DNA from: Candidatus Phytoplasma bonamiae
GTDB lineage: Bacteria; Bacillota_I; Bacilli_A; Acholeplasmatales; Acholeplasmataceae
Length of the DNA stretch: 39,164 nucleotides
Assembly: GCF_030586845.1 (NCBI RefSeq)
Contig: NZ_JAOSIQ010000002.1
Location: forward strand, 1 to 39,164
Direction of reading: 5' to 3'
Shown here piece after piece: positions 25,301 through 34,476 of this stretch. Within the stretch, counting starts at the first letter, position 1; each line of letters begins with the position of its first letter. A model generated the notes under the pieces. The model was not told where the DNA came from. It saw only the letters and a program-made list of their open reading frames with translations, and ran no database searches. The position numbers and the translations under genes were made by a program.

Positions 25301-27760
25301 TTAATCTACATTTATAACTATATTTAATAATTTATTTTTAATATAAATAACATTAACAATCTGTTTATTTTTAATAAAACTTAAAGTTTTTTGGTCTTTT
25401 TCGATAATTTTTAAAATTTCAGATTTCTCCGTATCTAAAGGGATTAATAATTTAGATTTAAATTTACCATTAATTTGAATAACAATAACAACTTCTTTTT
25501 CTTCTAAAACAGAAACATCATATTTTGGCCAAGGAGAATAAACTAATTCTTGATTAGATTTTAATTTAACTTGATTTAATTCCTCTGTAATATGCGGAGC
25601 TATAGGATTCAATAATTGCAATAAAATTCTAATTTGCTTACGATCTGCCCTTTCATATTTATAAATAGAATTAGTTAAAATCATTAATTGACTAATAACT
25701 TTATTAAATTGAAATTTTTGATAATATTCGGTAACATTTCGAATAGTTTGGTGTGTAATTTTATTTAAAATTAAAAAATTCGATTCACAAATAATAAAAT
25801 TATCAAAAATATTATAAATACGATTTAAAAAACGTTGAATACCTTTTAAACCTTGTTCTGACCAAGATTTATTATCTTCCAAAGGGCCCAAAAACATGAT
25901 ATAAAGTCGTATTACATCAGCTCCATAATCATCTAAAACTTCCGAAGCATTAACAATATTACCTCTAGATTTACTCATTTTTAAATTATCGCTACCTAAA
26001 ATCATTCCTTGATTTATTAATTTATAAAAAGGCTCAGGAGTTGATATTAAACCCCAATCATACAAACATTTACACCAAAATCGAGCATAAATTAAATGAC
26101 CATGAGCATGTTCAGAGCCACCAATATAAACATCTACAGGCAAAAAATAATCTAACAATTTTTTAGCTTCCATAGTATTTAATGGTATCATACTCAAATA
26201 ATTTTTTAAAATATAGCCTATATAATACCAAGAACTACCCGCAAATTGTGGCATAGTATTAGAATCACGTTTGTAGTTTTTACCATTTTTATCAAAATAT
26301 AACCAAGAATGAATTTGAGATAAAGGTGAACCACCTTTATATAACTTTTCTATATTATCAGTTTCAGGTAATTCTAAAGGTAATTCATCATCAGACATTA
26401 AATAAATTTTATTACTTTCATCATAATAAACAGGAAAAGGTTCGCCCCAATAAATTTGACGAGAATATAACCAATCGTGAATTTTATAAGTATTAAATAA
26501 TTCACCCCATTTATTTTTAATAGATAAATTTATAATTTTTTCTTTAGCGGAAATTTCATCTAAACCGTTTAAAAAATCACTATTAATAAAAATGCCACCA
26601 TTTTTTAAACATGGTTTTTTAATTTGTTCTATCCTTGAATATAAATGACAACAAGGACTGCAATATTTAATAATATATTTGTTCAAATTATATTTTTTAG
26701 CAAAAATAAAATCTTTTTGATTATAAAAAGGTACTGACATTAATGCTCCTGTCCCGTAATGCATAAAAACATAATCTGAAATCCAAATAGGAATTTTCTT
26801 TTTATTACAAGGATTAATAGCATAACTACCCGTAAAAACTCCTGTAATTTCTTTATTAATATCTCTTTCTAAATTACTTTTACGTTGAGTTTTCTGTAAA
26901 TAATTCTTAACTACCTGTTGATTTTCGGAAATAGTCAAAAGCGATACCCAAGGATGTTCAGGAGCCAAAATTAAAGCACTAACTCCAAAAATTGTTTGAG
27001 GCATAGTAGTAAAAACAGACAAAAATTTTTCGTTATCCATTGATAAAGGAAAATAAAAAATAAAACCCGATGTTTTACCAATCCATTTAATTTGCATTTC
27101 TTTGATAGATTCCGGCCAATCTAGCAATGACAAATCATTCAAAAGTCTATCTGCATATTTAGTAATTTTTAAAACCCATTGTTTCATTTTGCGCTTAAAA
27201 ACAGGATAACCGCCGCGCTCTGATATAATACCGTCAGAAGTAGAAATAACCTCTTCATTAGCTAATACTGTACCTAATTGAGGACAAAAATTCACTTCAA
27301 CATCTTGCAAAACAGCTAATCCTTGTTGATAAAGTTTTTTAAAAATCCATTGAGTCCATTTGTAGTAGTAAGAATCAGAAGTAGCTAATTCTCGGCTCCA
27401 ATCAATACCTTTTCCGAGCAATTTTATTTGCTTTTTAAAGTTAGCAATATTTTGATAGGTTACATAAGAAGGATGCTGACCTGTTTGCGAAGCATAACGT
27501 TCTGTAGGTAAACCAAAAGAATCCCAGCCAAAGGGATGTAAAACATTAAATCCTTGCATTCGAAAAAATCTATTAACAATATCACTAGCAGAATAACCTA
27601 CTAAATGTCCAACATGTAATCCTTGAGCGGAAGGATATGGAAACATATCTAAACAATAAAATTTTTTCTTATTATAATCAAGTTTTGTTTCAAAAGTTTG
27701 TTGTTGTTCCCAATGTAATTGCCATTTAGCTTCTATGCCGCGAAAATCATAAATTAACAT
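25301..27760 (-). CDS. leuS: Leucyl-tRNA synthetase with altered editing-site residues
   Basis: Charges tRNA-Leu. 819 aa. Class I motifs HVGH (49-52) and KMSKS (594-598); zinc-like NFCPQLGTVLANEEV; CP1 editing domain between about 225 and 420; HDWLYSRQIYWGEPFP core; anticodon-binding helical end. The CP1 threonine-rich loop reads TTMPQT (251-256) instead of TTRPDT, and the VPxHDxRD motif reads VPFYNQKD (343-350). The two Thr of TT, the last Thr and the final Asp (Asp345 in E. coli) remain; the Arg, Asp, His, first Asp and second Arg are changed. It lies 12 bases after acpP. Confidence 0.96.
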   Translation of the reverse strand: MLIYDFRGIEAKWQLHWEQQQTFETKLDYNKKKFYCLDMFPYPSAQGLHVGHLVGYSASDIVNRFFRMQGFNVLHPFGWDSFGLPTERYASQTGQHPSYVTYQNIANFKKQIKLLGKGIDWSRELATSDSYYYKWTQWIFKKLYQQGLAVLQDVEVNFCPQLGTVLANEEVISTSDGIISERGGYPVFKRKMKQWVLKITKYADRLLNDLSLLDWPESIKEMQIKWIGKTSGFIFYFPLSMDNEKFLSVFTTMPQTIFGVSALILAPEHPWVSLLTISENQQVVKNYLQKTQRKSNLERDINKEITGVFTGSYAINPCNKKKIPIWISDYVFMHYGTGALMSVPFYNQKDFIFAKKYNLNKYIIKYCSPCCHLYSRIEQIKKPCLKNGGIFINSDFLNGLDEISAKEKIINLSIKNKWGELFNTYKIHDWLYSRQIYWGEPFPVYYDESNKIYLMSDDELPLELPETDNIEKLYKGGSPLSQIHSWLYFDKNGKNYKRDSNTMPQFAGSSWYYIGYILKNYLSMIPLNTMEAKKLLDYFLPVDVYIGGSEHAHGHLIYARFWCKCLYDWGLISTPEPFYKLINQGMILGSDNLKMSKSRGNIVNASEVLDDYGADVIRLYIMFLGPLEDNKSWSEQGLKGIQRFLNRIYNIFDNFIICESNFLILNKITHQTIRNVTEYYQKFQFNKVISQLMILTNSIYKYERADRKQIRILLQLLNPIAPHITEELNQVKLKSNQELVYSPWPKYDVSVLEEKEVVIVIQINGKFKSKLLIPLDTEKSEILKIIEKDQKTLSFIKNKQIVNVIYIKNKLLNIVINVD

Positions 27761-27771
27761 AAAAAATTTTT

Positions 27772-28047
27772 TTAACTCCGATTTTTTTTATATTCAACAT
27801 TTTGATTTTCTTCTGTGTATCCAGAAGAATTAGCCTCAATATAAACTACAATATCTTTTACTAATTTAAATTGTTGTAATTGTTCATCACTAATTTTAAT
27901 ATTAAAAATTTTTTCTAATTGAATAGCCAAATTAACAGCATCAATAGAATCCATTCCTAAATCTTCTTTTAATTTTGTTTCTAATTGAATTAGTTCTTCA
28001 GATAATGATAATTGTTCCGAAATTATTTTTTGAATTTTATTAAACAC
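27772..28047 (-). CDS. acpP: Acyl carrier protein
   Basis: Carries acyl groups on a phosphopantetheine arm. Start placed at a GTG (VFNKIQKIIS), because ATGGAG just upstream forms a Shine-Dalgarno 6 nt before it and ACPs typically begin at this point; the ATG four codons earlier is part of that site. About 91 aa. LKEDLGMDSIDAVNLAIQLE contains the DSID attachment motif with the modified Ser. The C-terminal tail (ENQNVEYKKNRS) is longer and more basic than usual. No fatty-acid synthesis genes are nearby; I cannot say what acyl group it carries. Confidence 0.9.
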   Translation of the reverse strand: MFNKIQKIISEQLSLSEELIQLETKLKEDLGMDSIDAVNLAIQLEKIFNIKISDEQLQQFKLVKDIVVYIEANSSGYTEENQNVEYKKNRS

Positions 28048-28353
28048 TATTAACTCCATATATTTAAATTTATTTTAAAAAAACACTAAATCAAAAATTT
28101 ATTATTTTAAAAATTCGATCAAAAAAATGCATTAACATAAATAAAAAACAAAATTTATTATTGAAAAATATTTAATAAATACATAATAAGACGATAAAAT
28201 CTCAAAAACTTTACTTCAATTATACTAAAAAAATTTCATAAAAAGTTAATTATAATTTATAAAAATATAAACATTATCTGCTATATAATTTAATTAATAC
28301 TTATATTACAATGTAAAAAAACTCTATTTTTACTAAACAAACTTATCCGCCCT
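28048..28353 (-). other. AT-rich region between cdaA and acpP
   Basis: About 300 bases with no coding frame. It contains the promoter at 28219-28249 and, near the cdaA end, a weak 7-bp hairpin (GTAAAAA with TTTTTAC) without a clear U tail. Nothing else recognised. Confidence 0.45.
28219..28249 (-). promoter_or_regulatory. Putative promoter for acpP-leuS
   Basis: On the minus strand TTAACT (28244-28249) and an exact TATAAT (28219-28224) are 19 bases apart. The leader to acpP would be about 165 bases. The -10 is good; the spacing is long and the -35 only partial. Confidence 0.4.
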
Positions 28354-29133
28354 TTAATCCATAAACATAGTTAAATATTCTTCAAATTTATTGCGATCAT
28401 TCATTAATAACATAATTCCATCCACAGCAATAGAAATATCGCCTGTTTCTTCGGAAACTATAATAGTCATACTATCAGTATGTTCGCTAATACCTAAAGC
28501 AGCTCGATGCCTAGAACCTGTAATTTTTTCAAAATGTTGGTTATCAGATAACATAAAATAAGCTCCAGCAGATAAAATTTTATTACCCCGAATAATAACG
28601 GCACCATCATGCAAAGGAGTATTAGGCATAAAAATATTAATTAATAATTCATAAGAAACATTAGCATCAAGAAAAATAGATTTTTGAGCAAATTGCTCTA
28701 ATGTATTATATTTTTCAATAGTAATCAAAGAACCAATTTTTTTGTCTGACATGAACCAAACAGCTTTTAAAATTTGATTTTGTGTATTTTTGTTACCCAT
28801 AACTATCATTTTCTTTCTGTTCCAAAAACCAGACCAATTTTGTACATAAAAACGCAAATAAGGAGCTTTGATAATAATAGGTGCTATCATAACAAAATTT
28901 AATATCACATTATAAATATTAATTTTTTCTAAAAAACTTCTAATTGGTTCAAAATAATTATATTTTTCCCAAAAAAATTTCAAATAATAAACAAATAAAA
29001 TTCCTAAAAAAAAACAATAAACTATTTTAATAACTTCATATTTACTAAAAAAAATATTTAAAGAAATATAAAATAATAATAAAATAGCCATAAAAAATAA
29101 TAATATATTTAAAATATCTGGCCAATAGATCAT
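28354..29133 (-). CDS. cdaA: Diadenylate cyclase CdaA (c-di-AMP synthase)
   Basis: Makes the second messenger cyclic di-AMP from two ATP. Start at the ATG of MIYWPDIL, 8 nt after an AGG core; the longer frame needs a GTG. About 259 aa: three N-terminal membrane helices (roughly residues 5-90, including a Leu/Ile/Phe-rich FFMAILLLFYISLNIFF stretch), then the DAC domain with PNTPLHDGAVIIRG (DGA motif) and KITGSRHRAALGISEHT (RHR motif), both intact. In Firmicutes cdaA is followed by cdaR and glmM; here both are absent, fitting a cell without peptidoglycan. It starts 38 bases after the magnesium ATPase gene ends. Confidence 0.95.
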   Translation of the reverse strand: MIYWPDILNILLFFMAILLLFYISLNIFFSKYEVIKIVYCFFLGILFVYYLKFFWEKYNYFEPIRSFLEKINIYNVILNFVMIAPIIIKAPYLRFYVQNWSGFWNRKKMIVMGNKNTQNQILKAVWFMSDKKIGSLITIEKYNTLEQFAQKSIFLDANVSYELLINIFMPNTPLHDGAVIIRGNKILSAGAYFMLSDNQHFEKITGSRHRAALGISEHTDSMTIIVSEETGDISIAVDGIMLLMNDRNKFEEYLTMFMD

Positions 29134-29171
29134 TAAATACACCTATCCATTCGGTCAAAATTAATCTAATC

Positions 29172-31846
29172 CTAAACAAGATCACGTTTATTTATAATAA
29201 ATAATTTTTTAATTAAATATAAAGATAAAAAATACAATAATAAGAAGATTACTAAAATAAAAACATAATCTTTATTAAAAGGATTGCTAAAATATAATCT
29301 TTCTGATAAAAAACTTATACAAGGTAAATAAGAAGTTAAAACTCCGGCTAAAAAAGGGAATGCAAATATATAAATAGTTTTTTTAAAATTTCTCATGCAA
29401 TTAGGAGTTCTAAGGTAGAAAATAGTTAAAAATTGAGTCCAAATAGAAAAAATAAACCATCCTGCCCTGAATAAATTAATCTTATCACAATTCCAATCAC
29501 TAGAAGAAAAAATACCATATCTCCATAATAAGCTAGAACAAAATAAAACATCAAAAATAAAAGTTAATATTCCGAATGTAATCATAAAAAAACAAAGATT
29601 ACGACTATCCCAACGAGATTTTTTTTGTAAATAAATAGGTTCTACATCATCAAAAGGCAAAACTAAACAAGATAAATCATAAATTAAATTTAAACATAAA
29701 ATTTGAATAGGCATAAAAGGAATAAAAGGTAATAAATAAGAAGCTAATAAAATACTTAAAATATTACCAAAATTAGAAGCTAAAGTAAATTTAATATATT
29801 TTAACATATTAATATAATTTTTTCGACCTTCTAAAATGGCATCTTTTAGTACAGTTAAATTTTTATTCAATAAAATAACATCCGCTGATTCTTTAGCAAC
29901 TTCAGCTCCCGAATCCACAGTAATAGATAAATCTGCATTTTTCATAGCAATAGCATCGTTAATACCATCTCCTATAAAACCTACAATATGTCCTTTTTTT
30001 TGAAAAATATTAATAATTCTAGCTTTTTGCTCTGGATATAGTTTGGCAAAAATACTAGTATAATGAGCTTGTTTATAGATTTCTTCATCGCTCATTTCGA
30101 TCAAAGTAGAACCTAATAAACATTTTGTAGAATCAATATTAACTTTATGAGCAATAATTTTTGATAAAATTTCATTATCACCGGTTAAAATTTTAACATC
30201 TACACCACAACTTTTTAAAGCTAAAACAGCATCTGCAGAACTAACTTTAGGAGGATCTAATAAAATTAAAAAACCTAACATAATCATATTATTTTCTATG
30301 TTTTTATTATCATTAGATATCGAATTTAGATTTTTTTGAATTAGTTTATAAGCAACCCCGATTACACGAAATCCTAATTGATTATAATGAATAACATAAT
30401 TTAAAATCTTAGGTTTATCAATATCAAATATTTGAAATTGATTGGTGTTTGGATCAATAGATTCAGAATAATTACAAATATTTAATATTTCTTCTATTGC
30501 CCCTTTAGTAATAATCAAATCATAATCTTCATGAATATTACGAAGAGAAATAGTCATAATTCGACGTTTAAAATCAAAAGGAATTTCGTCAACTTTAATA
30601 AAATGTTGCACTAACATGGAATCGAAATGACAATTATCATGCATTTTATCGATAATTGCTTTATCTATAACGTTTTTTAAACCTGTTTGAAAGTAACTAT
30701 TTAAATAAGCATATTGTAAAATTTTAAAATTACTTTTATTATAAGTATCTAAAAAATTTTCAATAGCAACGCTATCTTCTGTTAAAGTTCCTGTTTTATC
30801 AGTAAATAAAATATCTATAGCACCAAAATCTTGCATAGAATATAAATTTTTGACAATAACATTATATTTAGACAGAACAGCAACACCTCTCATAAAAGAA
30901 GTTGTGACAATTAAAGGCAACATTTCAGGAGTAATTCCTAAAATTATACTTAAAGCGAAAGCGAAAATATTCCAAAAAATAAATTTTTCTGTACATTTAT
31001 ACCAGTTTAAAGCAAAAATTAAAGGAAATAAAATCAAAATACAACCAATTAATATTTTAACAATAGAATTAATACCTTTTTTTAAAGAAGAATAATGTTT
31101 TTCTTTATCTAAAGATTGATGCACATGACCCAAATAAGTATTCAATCCTATCAAAACTACAATGCCAACAGCATAACCTGAAACAACATTAGTACCCATA
31201 AAAACTAATCTAGGATCATCTAAGAGATCATTAGTTTCTTTTTGAGAGAAAGCATTTTTTTCTACCGGATCCGATTCCCCTGTAAAAGTTGTTTCTTTAA
31301 CAAAAAAATCTTTAGTCTCTAATAATCTGATATCTGCTGGAATGATATCTCCGGCCGACAATAAAACTATATCTCCAACTAATAATTCGTTTAAAGATAT
31401 TTTAAAAATTTGGTTAGATCTTTTTACAGATGCCGTTAAAGAAACAATTTTTTTAAGTTTATCTACCACACTAGAAAATCTAGCTTCTTGTAACCAATGC
31501 ATAAAATTTGAAACTAGTAAGATAAAAGACACAATAAAACAAGTAGCGTAATCCCTAACTTTAGGATCGGCTAAATAAATATCTTTAAGAAAATAAAAAA
31601 TTAATAAAAATAATAAGATAAAGTTAAAAGGATTTAATAAAACTCTTATGATTTTAGTAAAATAATAATTTTTTTTTTATTCAAAACATTAACATTATTA
31701 TTTTTCTTTCTTTCATCAATCTCATCCAAAGATAAACCATTAAGGCTAGAAGATAAATAAGCTAAAAGTGTCTTAATATCTTGACGACTAACTTTCTTAA
31801 GAAAATTCATGTTAGAAAAAAAATTTTTTCTAAAAGGTAACTTCAT
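29172..31846 (-). CDS. mgtA: MgtA-like magnesium-importing P-type ATPase, split by a frameshift in A10
   Basis: Membrane pump of the P3B Mg2+-import type. The N-terminus (MKLPFRKNFF, LLAYLSSSLNGLSLDEIDER) is in one frame. After NKKK the frame shifts at a run of ten A (31669-31678) and continues as TKIIRVLLNPFNFILL (TM1-TM2). TGES, DKTGTLTED, GFIGDGINDA and the family-typical LCLNLIYDLSCLVLPFDD follow. The joined length of about 890 aa equals MgtA. Frame 1 stops at 31646-31648; frame 2 is open from about 31676 to 29172. Eleven or eight A would restore the frame. Start at MKLPF, 13 nt after GGGAG. It may be broken, or expressed by slippage. Confidence 0.9.
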
Positions 31847-31953
31847 TTTTATTATACAACTCCCTAAATAAAGTAAAATTTTCAATATTAATATCTAAAA
31901 TTTATTACATTATTATTCAATTAAAAATAAATTAAAAATAAATTAATCCATTT

Positions 31954-32559
31954 TTATCTATTATAATATTCTACAATTAACTGTTCATTAATATCTGTTA
32001 AAAATTCATTTCTATAAGGATATCGAACATAGCTACCTATTAAAGAATTTTTATCTAAAGTAACATAATCAACTTTATTATTGCTTAACGTTTCTAAACA
32101 ATGAGAAACTATTTTCATTTGTTTTGCTTTTTCTTTTAAAGTGATTTTTTGTCCTGGTTTAACAACATAAGAACTAATATCGACTTTTTTACCATCTACT
32201 AAAACATGACCATGAGAAATAAATTGTCTTGCTTGTAAAATAGTTTTAGCAAAACCTAACAAATTAACAATTCTATCTAAACGAGATTCTAATGATATTA
32301 AAAAATTTTCTCCATGAGAACCTTTAAATTTAGCCGCATTGACAAAAAAACGTTTAAATTGTTTTTCAGACATACAATAAGTAAAACGAACTTTTTGTTT
32401 TTCTTGTAACTGGAGTCCATAATCACTTAATTTATTTTTTCGTTTTTTATTTTTACTTAAATTTAAATGATCTTTTTTATGTAATAGTTCTTTTCCTGTT
32501 CCAGTTAAAGAAAAATTCAAAAAACGTGATTTTTTCCAAATCGGTTTCGCGGTAGACAT
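31954..32559 (-). CDS. rpsD: 30S ribosomal protein S4
   Basis: Primary 16S rRNA binder; represses its own synthesis in other bacteria. Start at MSTAKPIWKKSRFL, 8 nt after AAGGAG; a TTG two codons earlier is too close. 201 aa. SLTGTGKELLHKKDH, EKQKVRFTYCMSEKQFKRFF, then the S4 RNA-binding domain LESRLDRIVNLLGFAKTILQ, ARQFISHGHVLVDGKKVDI. A free-standing gene with its own good promoter and a structured leader. Confidence 0.96.
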   Translation of the reverse strand: MSTAKPIWKKSRFLNFSLTGTGKELLHKKDHLNLSKNKKRKNKLSDYGLQLQEKQKVRFTYCMSEKQFKRFFVNAAKFKGSHGENFLISLESRLDRIVNLLGFAKTILQARQFISHGHVLVDGKKVDISSYVVKPGQKITLKEKAKQMKIVSHCLETLSNNKVDYVTLDKNSLIGSYVRYPYRNEFLTDINEQLIVEYYNR

Positions 32560-32579
32560 CCACAATACTCCTTTTTTAA

Positions 32580-32595
32580 TTCACTTATCAGTGAA
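32580..32595 (-). promoter_or_regulatory. Small hairpin in the rpsD leader
   Basis: A perfect 6-bp inverted repeat (TTCACT / AGTGAA, loop of 4) lies just before the rpsD Shine-Dalgarno (AAGGAG). In other bacteria S4 binds its own leader to block translation. This hairpin could be part of such a site, but I cannot show it. Confidence 0.4.
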
Positions 32596-32668
32596 ATTTG
32601 ATTTTTAGTTAAATTCCGAAAATGCTAACGTACATATAGATGAATAAATACAACACTATATACCATAT

Positions 32669-32697
32669 ATTCTATGATAAAACCAAAAGATAGTCAA
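32669..32697 (-). promoter_or_regulatory. rpsD: Promoter of rpsD
   Basis: On the minus strand TTGACT (32692-32697), exactly 17 bases, then TAGAAT (32669-32674). This is the closest match to the vegetative consensus in the window. It gives rpsD a leader of about 100 bases. Confidence 0.75.
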
Positions 32698-33087
32698 GTA
32701 AATAGTTAACTTTAATTAAAAAATTTTGCATTAAAATAAATTAGATATAAAAATTTAAAAAATGTATTTTATATTTAAAAATAATAAAATACTAATGTTA
32801 TTGAAATTAGTGAATTTATGTGATATAAATACTTAGTGTTTATCATTTTTCAATTTTAATTGTAAATTCTATAAAATTTAAAAAATAACATATTTAAAAC
32901 TTCAATAAGCACATTTTTTGGATGCTAAAATAATTTAATTTAAATAAATTAATTTAACCTTACATTATCGTATCTTTTAAACTAAAAATAAAATTACAAT
33001 AAATTCAAATATTAAATGAATTAATACATAATTGAATTACTACATAATTCCTTCATTAAAATCTATCCAAACAAGAAAGGTTATAGA
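32698..33087. other. AT-rich divergent region between rpsD and adk
   Basis: About 390 bases between two divergent genes with no reading frame. Before adk, a weak plus-strand promoter is possible (TTGAAT near 33032 and TAAAAT near 33057, 19 apart), and TACATAATT occurs twice between 33025 and 33050. Nothing else recognised. Confidence 0.4.
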
Positions 33088-33756
33088 ATGAATATAATAT
33101 TAATAGGTCCGCCTGCTACTGGTAAAGGAACACAAGCGATAATTTTATCTAAATATTTTAACATTCCGCATATTTCGACAGGAGATATTTTCAGAAAAAA
33201 TTTACAATTAAATACTGATTTAGGCAAATCAGCAAATTCTTATATAGAAAAAGGTTTTTTAGTTCCTGATTATATCACAAATGCTATGGTTAAAGAACAA
33301 TTATTAAAAGACACAAATAAAAAAGGTTTTATTTTAGACGGTTTTCCTAGAAATTCGCTGCAAGCCGCCTTTTTAAATGAATTATTTCAACAACACAATA
33401 TTATTTTGACACAAGTAATTTATTTTAATTCTGATATCAAAATTTTACAAAAAAGAATTTTAGGCAGAATAATATGCCCAAAATGCAGAGAAATTTACCA
33501 TTTAGAAACTAAAAAACCCAAACAAAAGGGGATATGTGATAAAGATAATACTGTTTTAATCCAAAGAAAAGATGATAATTTAATAACCTTTAATGAACGT
33601 TTAGCGATTTATCAAAAAGAAACTTATCCTTTGATAGAACATTATCGTAATAAAAATCAACTCTTAGAAATTCGCATTGACGATGATAATATGTCTATCG
33701 ATGATGTAACAAAAATTTTATTAAAAAAATTTAAAAATATCAAAAAACAAACATAA
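33088..33756 (+). CDS. adk: Adenylate kinase
   Basis: Interconverts AMP, ADP and ATP. 222 aa. MNIILIGPPATGKGTQA (P-loop), HISTGDIFR, GFILDGFPRN and a zinc-type lid with CPKC and, 20 or so residues on, CDKD, the Cys3-Asp form common in Gram-positives. AAAGG sits 7 nt before the ATG. It is the only convincing plus-strand gene here. In Bacillus adk sits between secY and map; here it has moved out of the ribosomal cluster. It converges on the ECF S-subunit gene, whose end is 49 bases away. Confidence 0.97.
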   Translation: MNIILIGPPATGKGTQAIILSKYFNIPHISTGDIFRKNLQLNTDLGKSANSYIEKGFLVPDYITNAMVKEQLLKDTNKKGFILDGFPRNSLQAAFLNELFQQHNIILTQVIYFNSDIKILQKRILGRIICPKCREIYHLETKKPKQKGICDKDNTVLIQRKDDNLITFNERLAIYQKETYPLIEHYRNKNQLLEIRIDDDNMSIDDVTKILLKKFKNIKKQT

Positions 33757-33805
33757 AAATTCTATATATAACTTATTAAAATAATTTTTATAATTTAAAA
33801 TTAAT

Positions 33806-34435
33806 TTATATTTTACTTTCATCAATTAAATAAAAAGATAAAAATTGTCGATTTATTTTTAAATAAATATGAGTTAAAATGCCAGAAAAGAACAAAACCG
33901 ATAAAAAACGAATATAAATCCAAGGAGATGAAAATCTTTTTATAAATTTATTATAAAAAGAAAAATTATTGAAATAATAATAATTTTTGTTATAAAAAAT
34001 ACAATCTAAAAAAAAAAGATTCAACAAAATTGATGTCATAAAATATAAACAACAAATTAAAGTTACTCGCCAATAAACCGAAAAAAATGAATCAAAATAT
34101 TTTGATAGTAAACAAATAGGTAAAATACCTAAGCAAAATCCATAAAATACAGTTAATAATGGATTATATGGATAAATAGTGCCCCTAAAACAAAAACCAA
34201 GGATTTCTATAAAAGAAATAGAAACAAAAGACCAAAAATAATGACGATTAAATAAAGGGATAAAAAATAAAGGTATTAATTTAAAACCATCTAACCAAAT
34301 GATAGAATTCCAAAAACGTAATAAAGAATAAGAAGCGAATAATTTTTTAAAAATAAAATCTAAAACAAGAGATAAAGAAGATAAACAAGCTAAAAAAATT
34401 ATTCGCTCTAAAGATGATAATTTCAGTTTTTTCAT
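33806..34435 (-). CDS. ECF transporter substrate-binding (S) subunit, FolT-like
   Basis: A 209-aa protein with five to six membrane segments and no ATPase domain. LERIIFLACLSSLSLVLDFIF at the N-terminus, then LDGFKLIPLFFIPLFNRHYF and FCFRGTIYPYNPLLTVFYGF match the general layout of ECF S subunits (a first helix, then a 'iklG..pi.l.G...Gp..g' segment). The pattern is closest to folate-type (FolT) proteins of Firmicutes, but substrate cannot be read from the sequence. It presumably plugs into EcfA1/EcfA2/EcfT from 5579-8233. AGAGG precedes the start. Confidence 0.6.
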   Translation of the reverse strand: MKKLKLSSLERIIFLACLSSLSLVLDFIFKKLFASYSLLRFWNSIIWLDGFKLIPLFFIPLFNRHYFWSFVSISFIEILGFCFRGTIYPYNPLLTVFYGFCLGILPICLLSKYFDSFFSVYWRVTLICCLYFMTSILLNLFFLDCIFYNKNYYYFNNFSFYNKFIKRFSSPWIYIRFLSVLFFSGILTHIYLKINRQFLSFYLIDESKI

Positions 34436-34476
34436 ATGTATAATTTTCCTCTTGACTTTATAAATGTGTTATTTAT

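Noticed and set aside
31919-31946. Tandem repeat of ATTAAAAATAA, about two copies, after rpsD
   Set aside because: Two copies of an A/T-only unit are expected by chance in such AT-rich DNA.
33757-33805. Shared terminator between the convergent adk and S-subunit genes
   Set aside because: Only a very weak TTATT/AATAA pairing with a two-base loop before T5; not enough to call.
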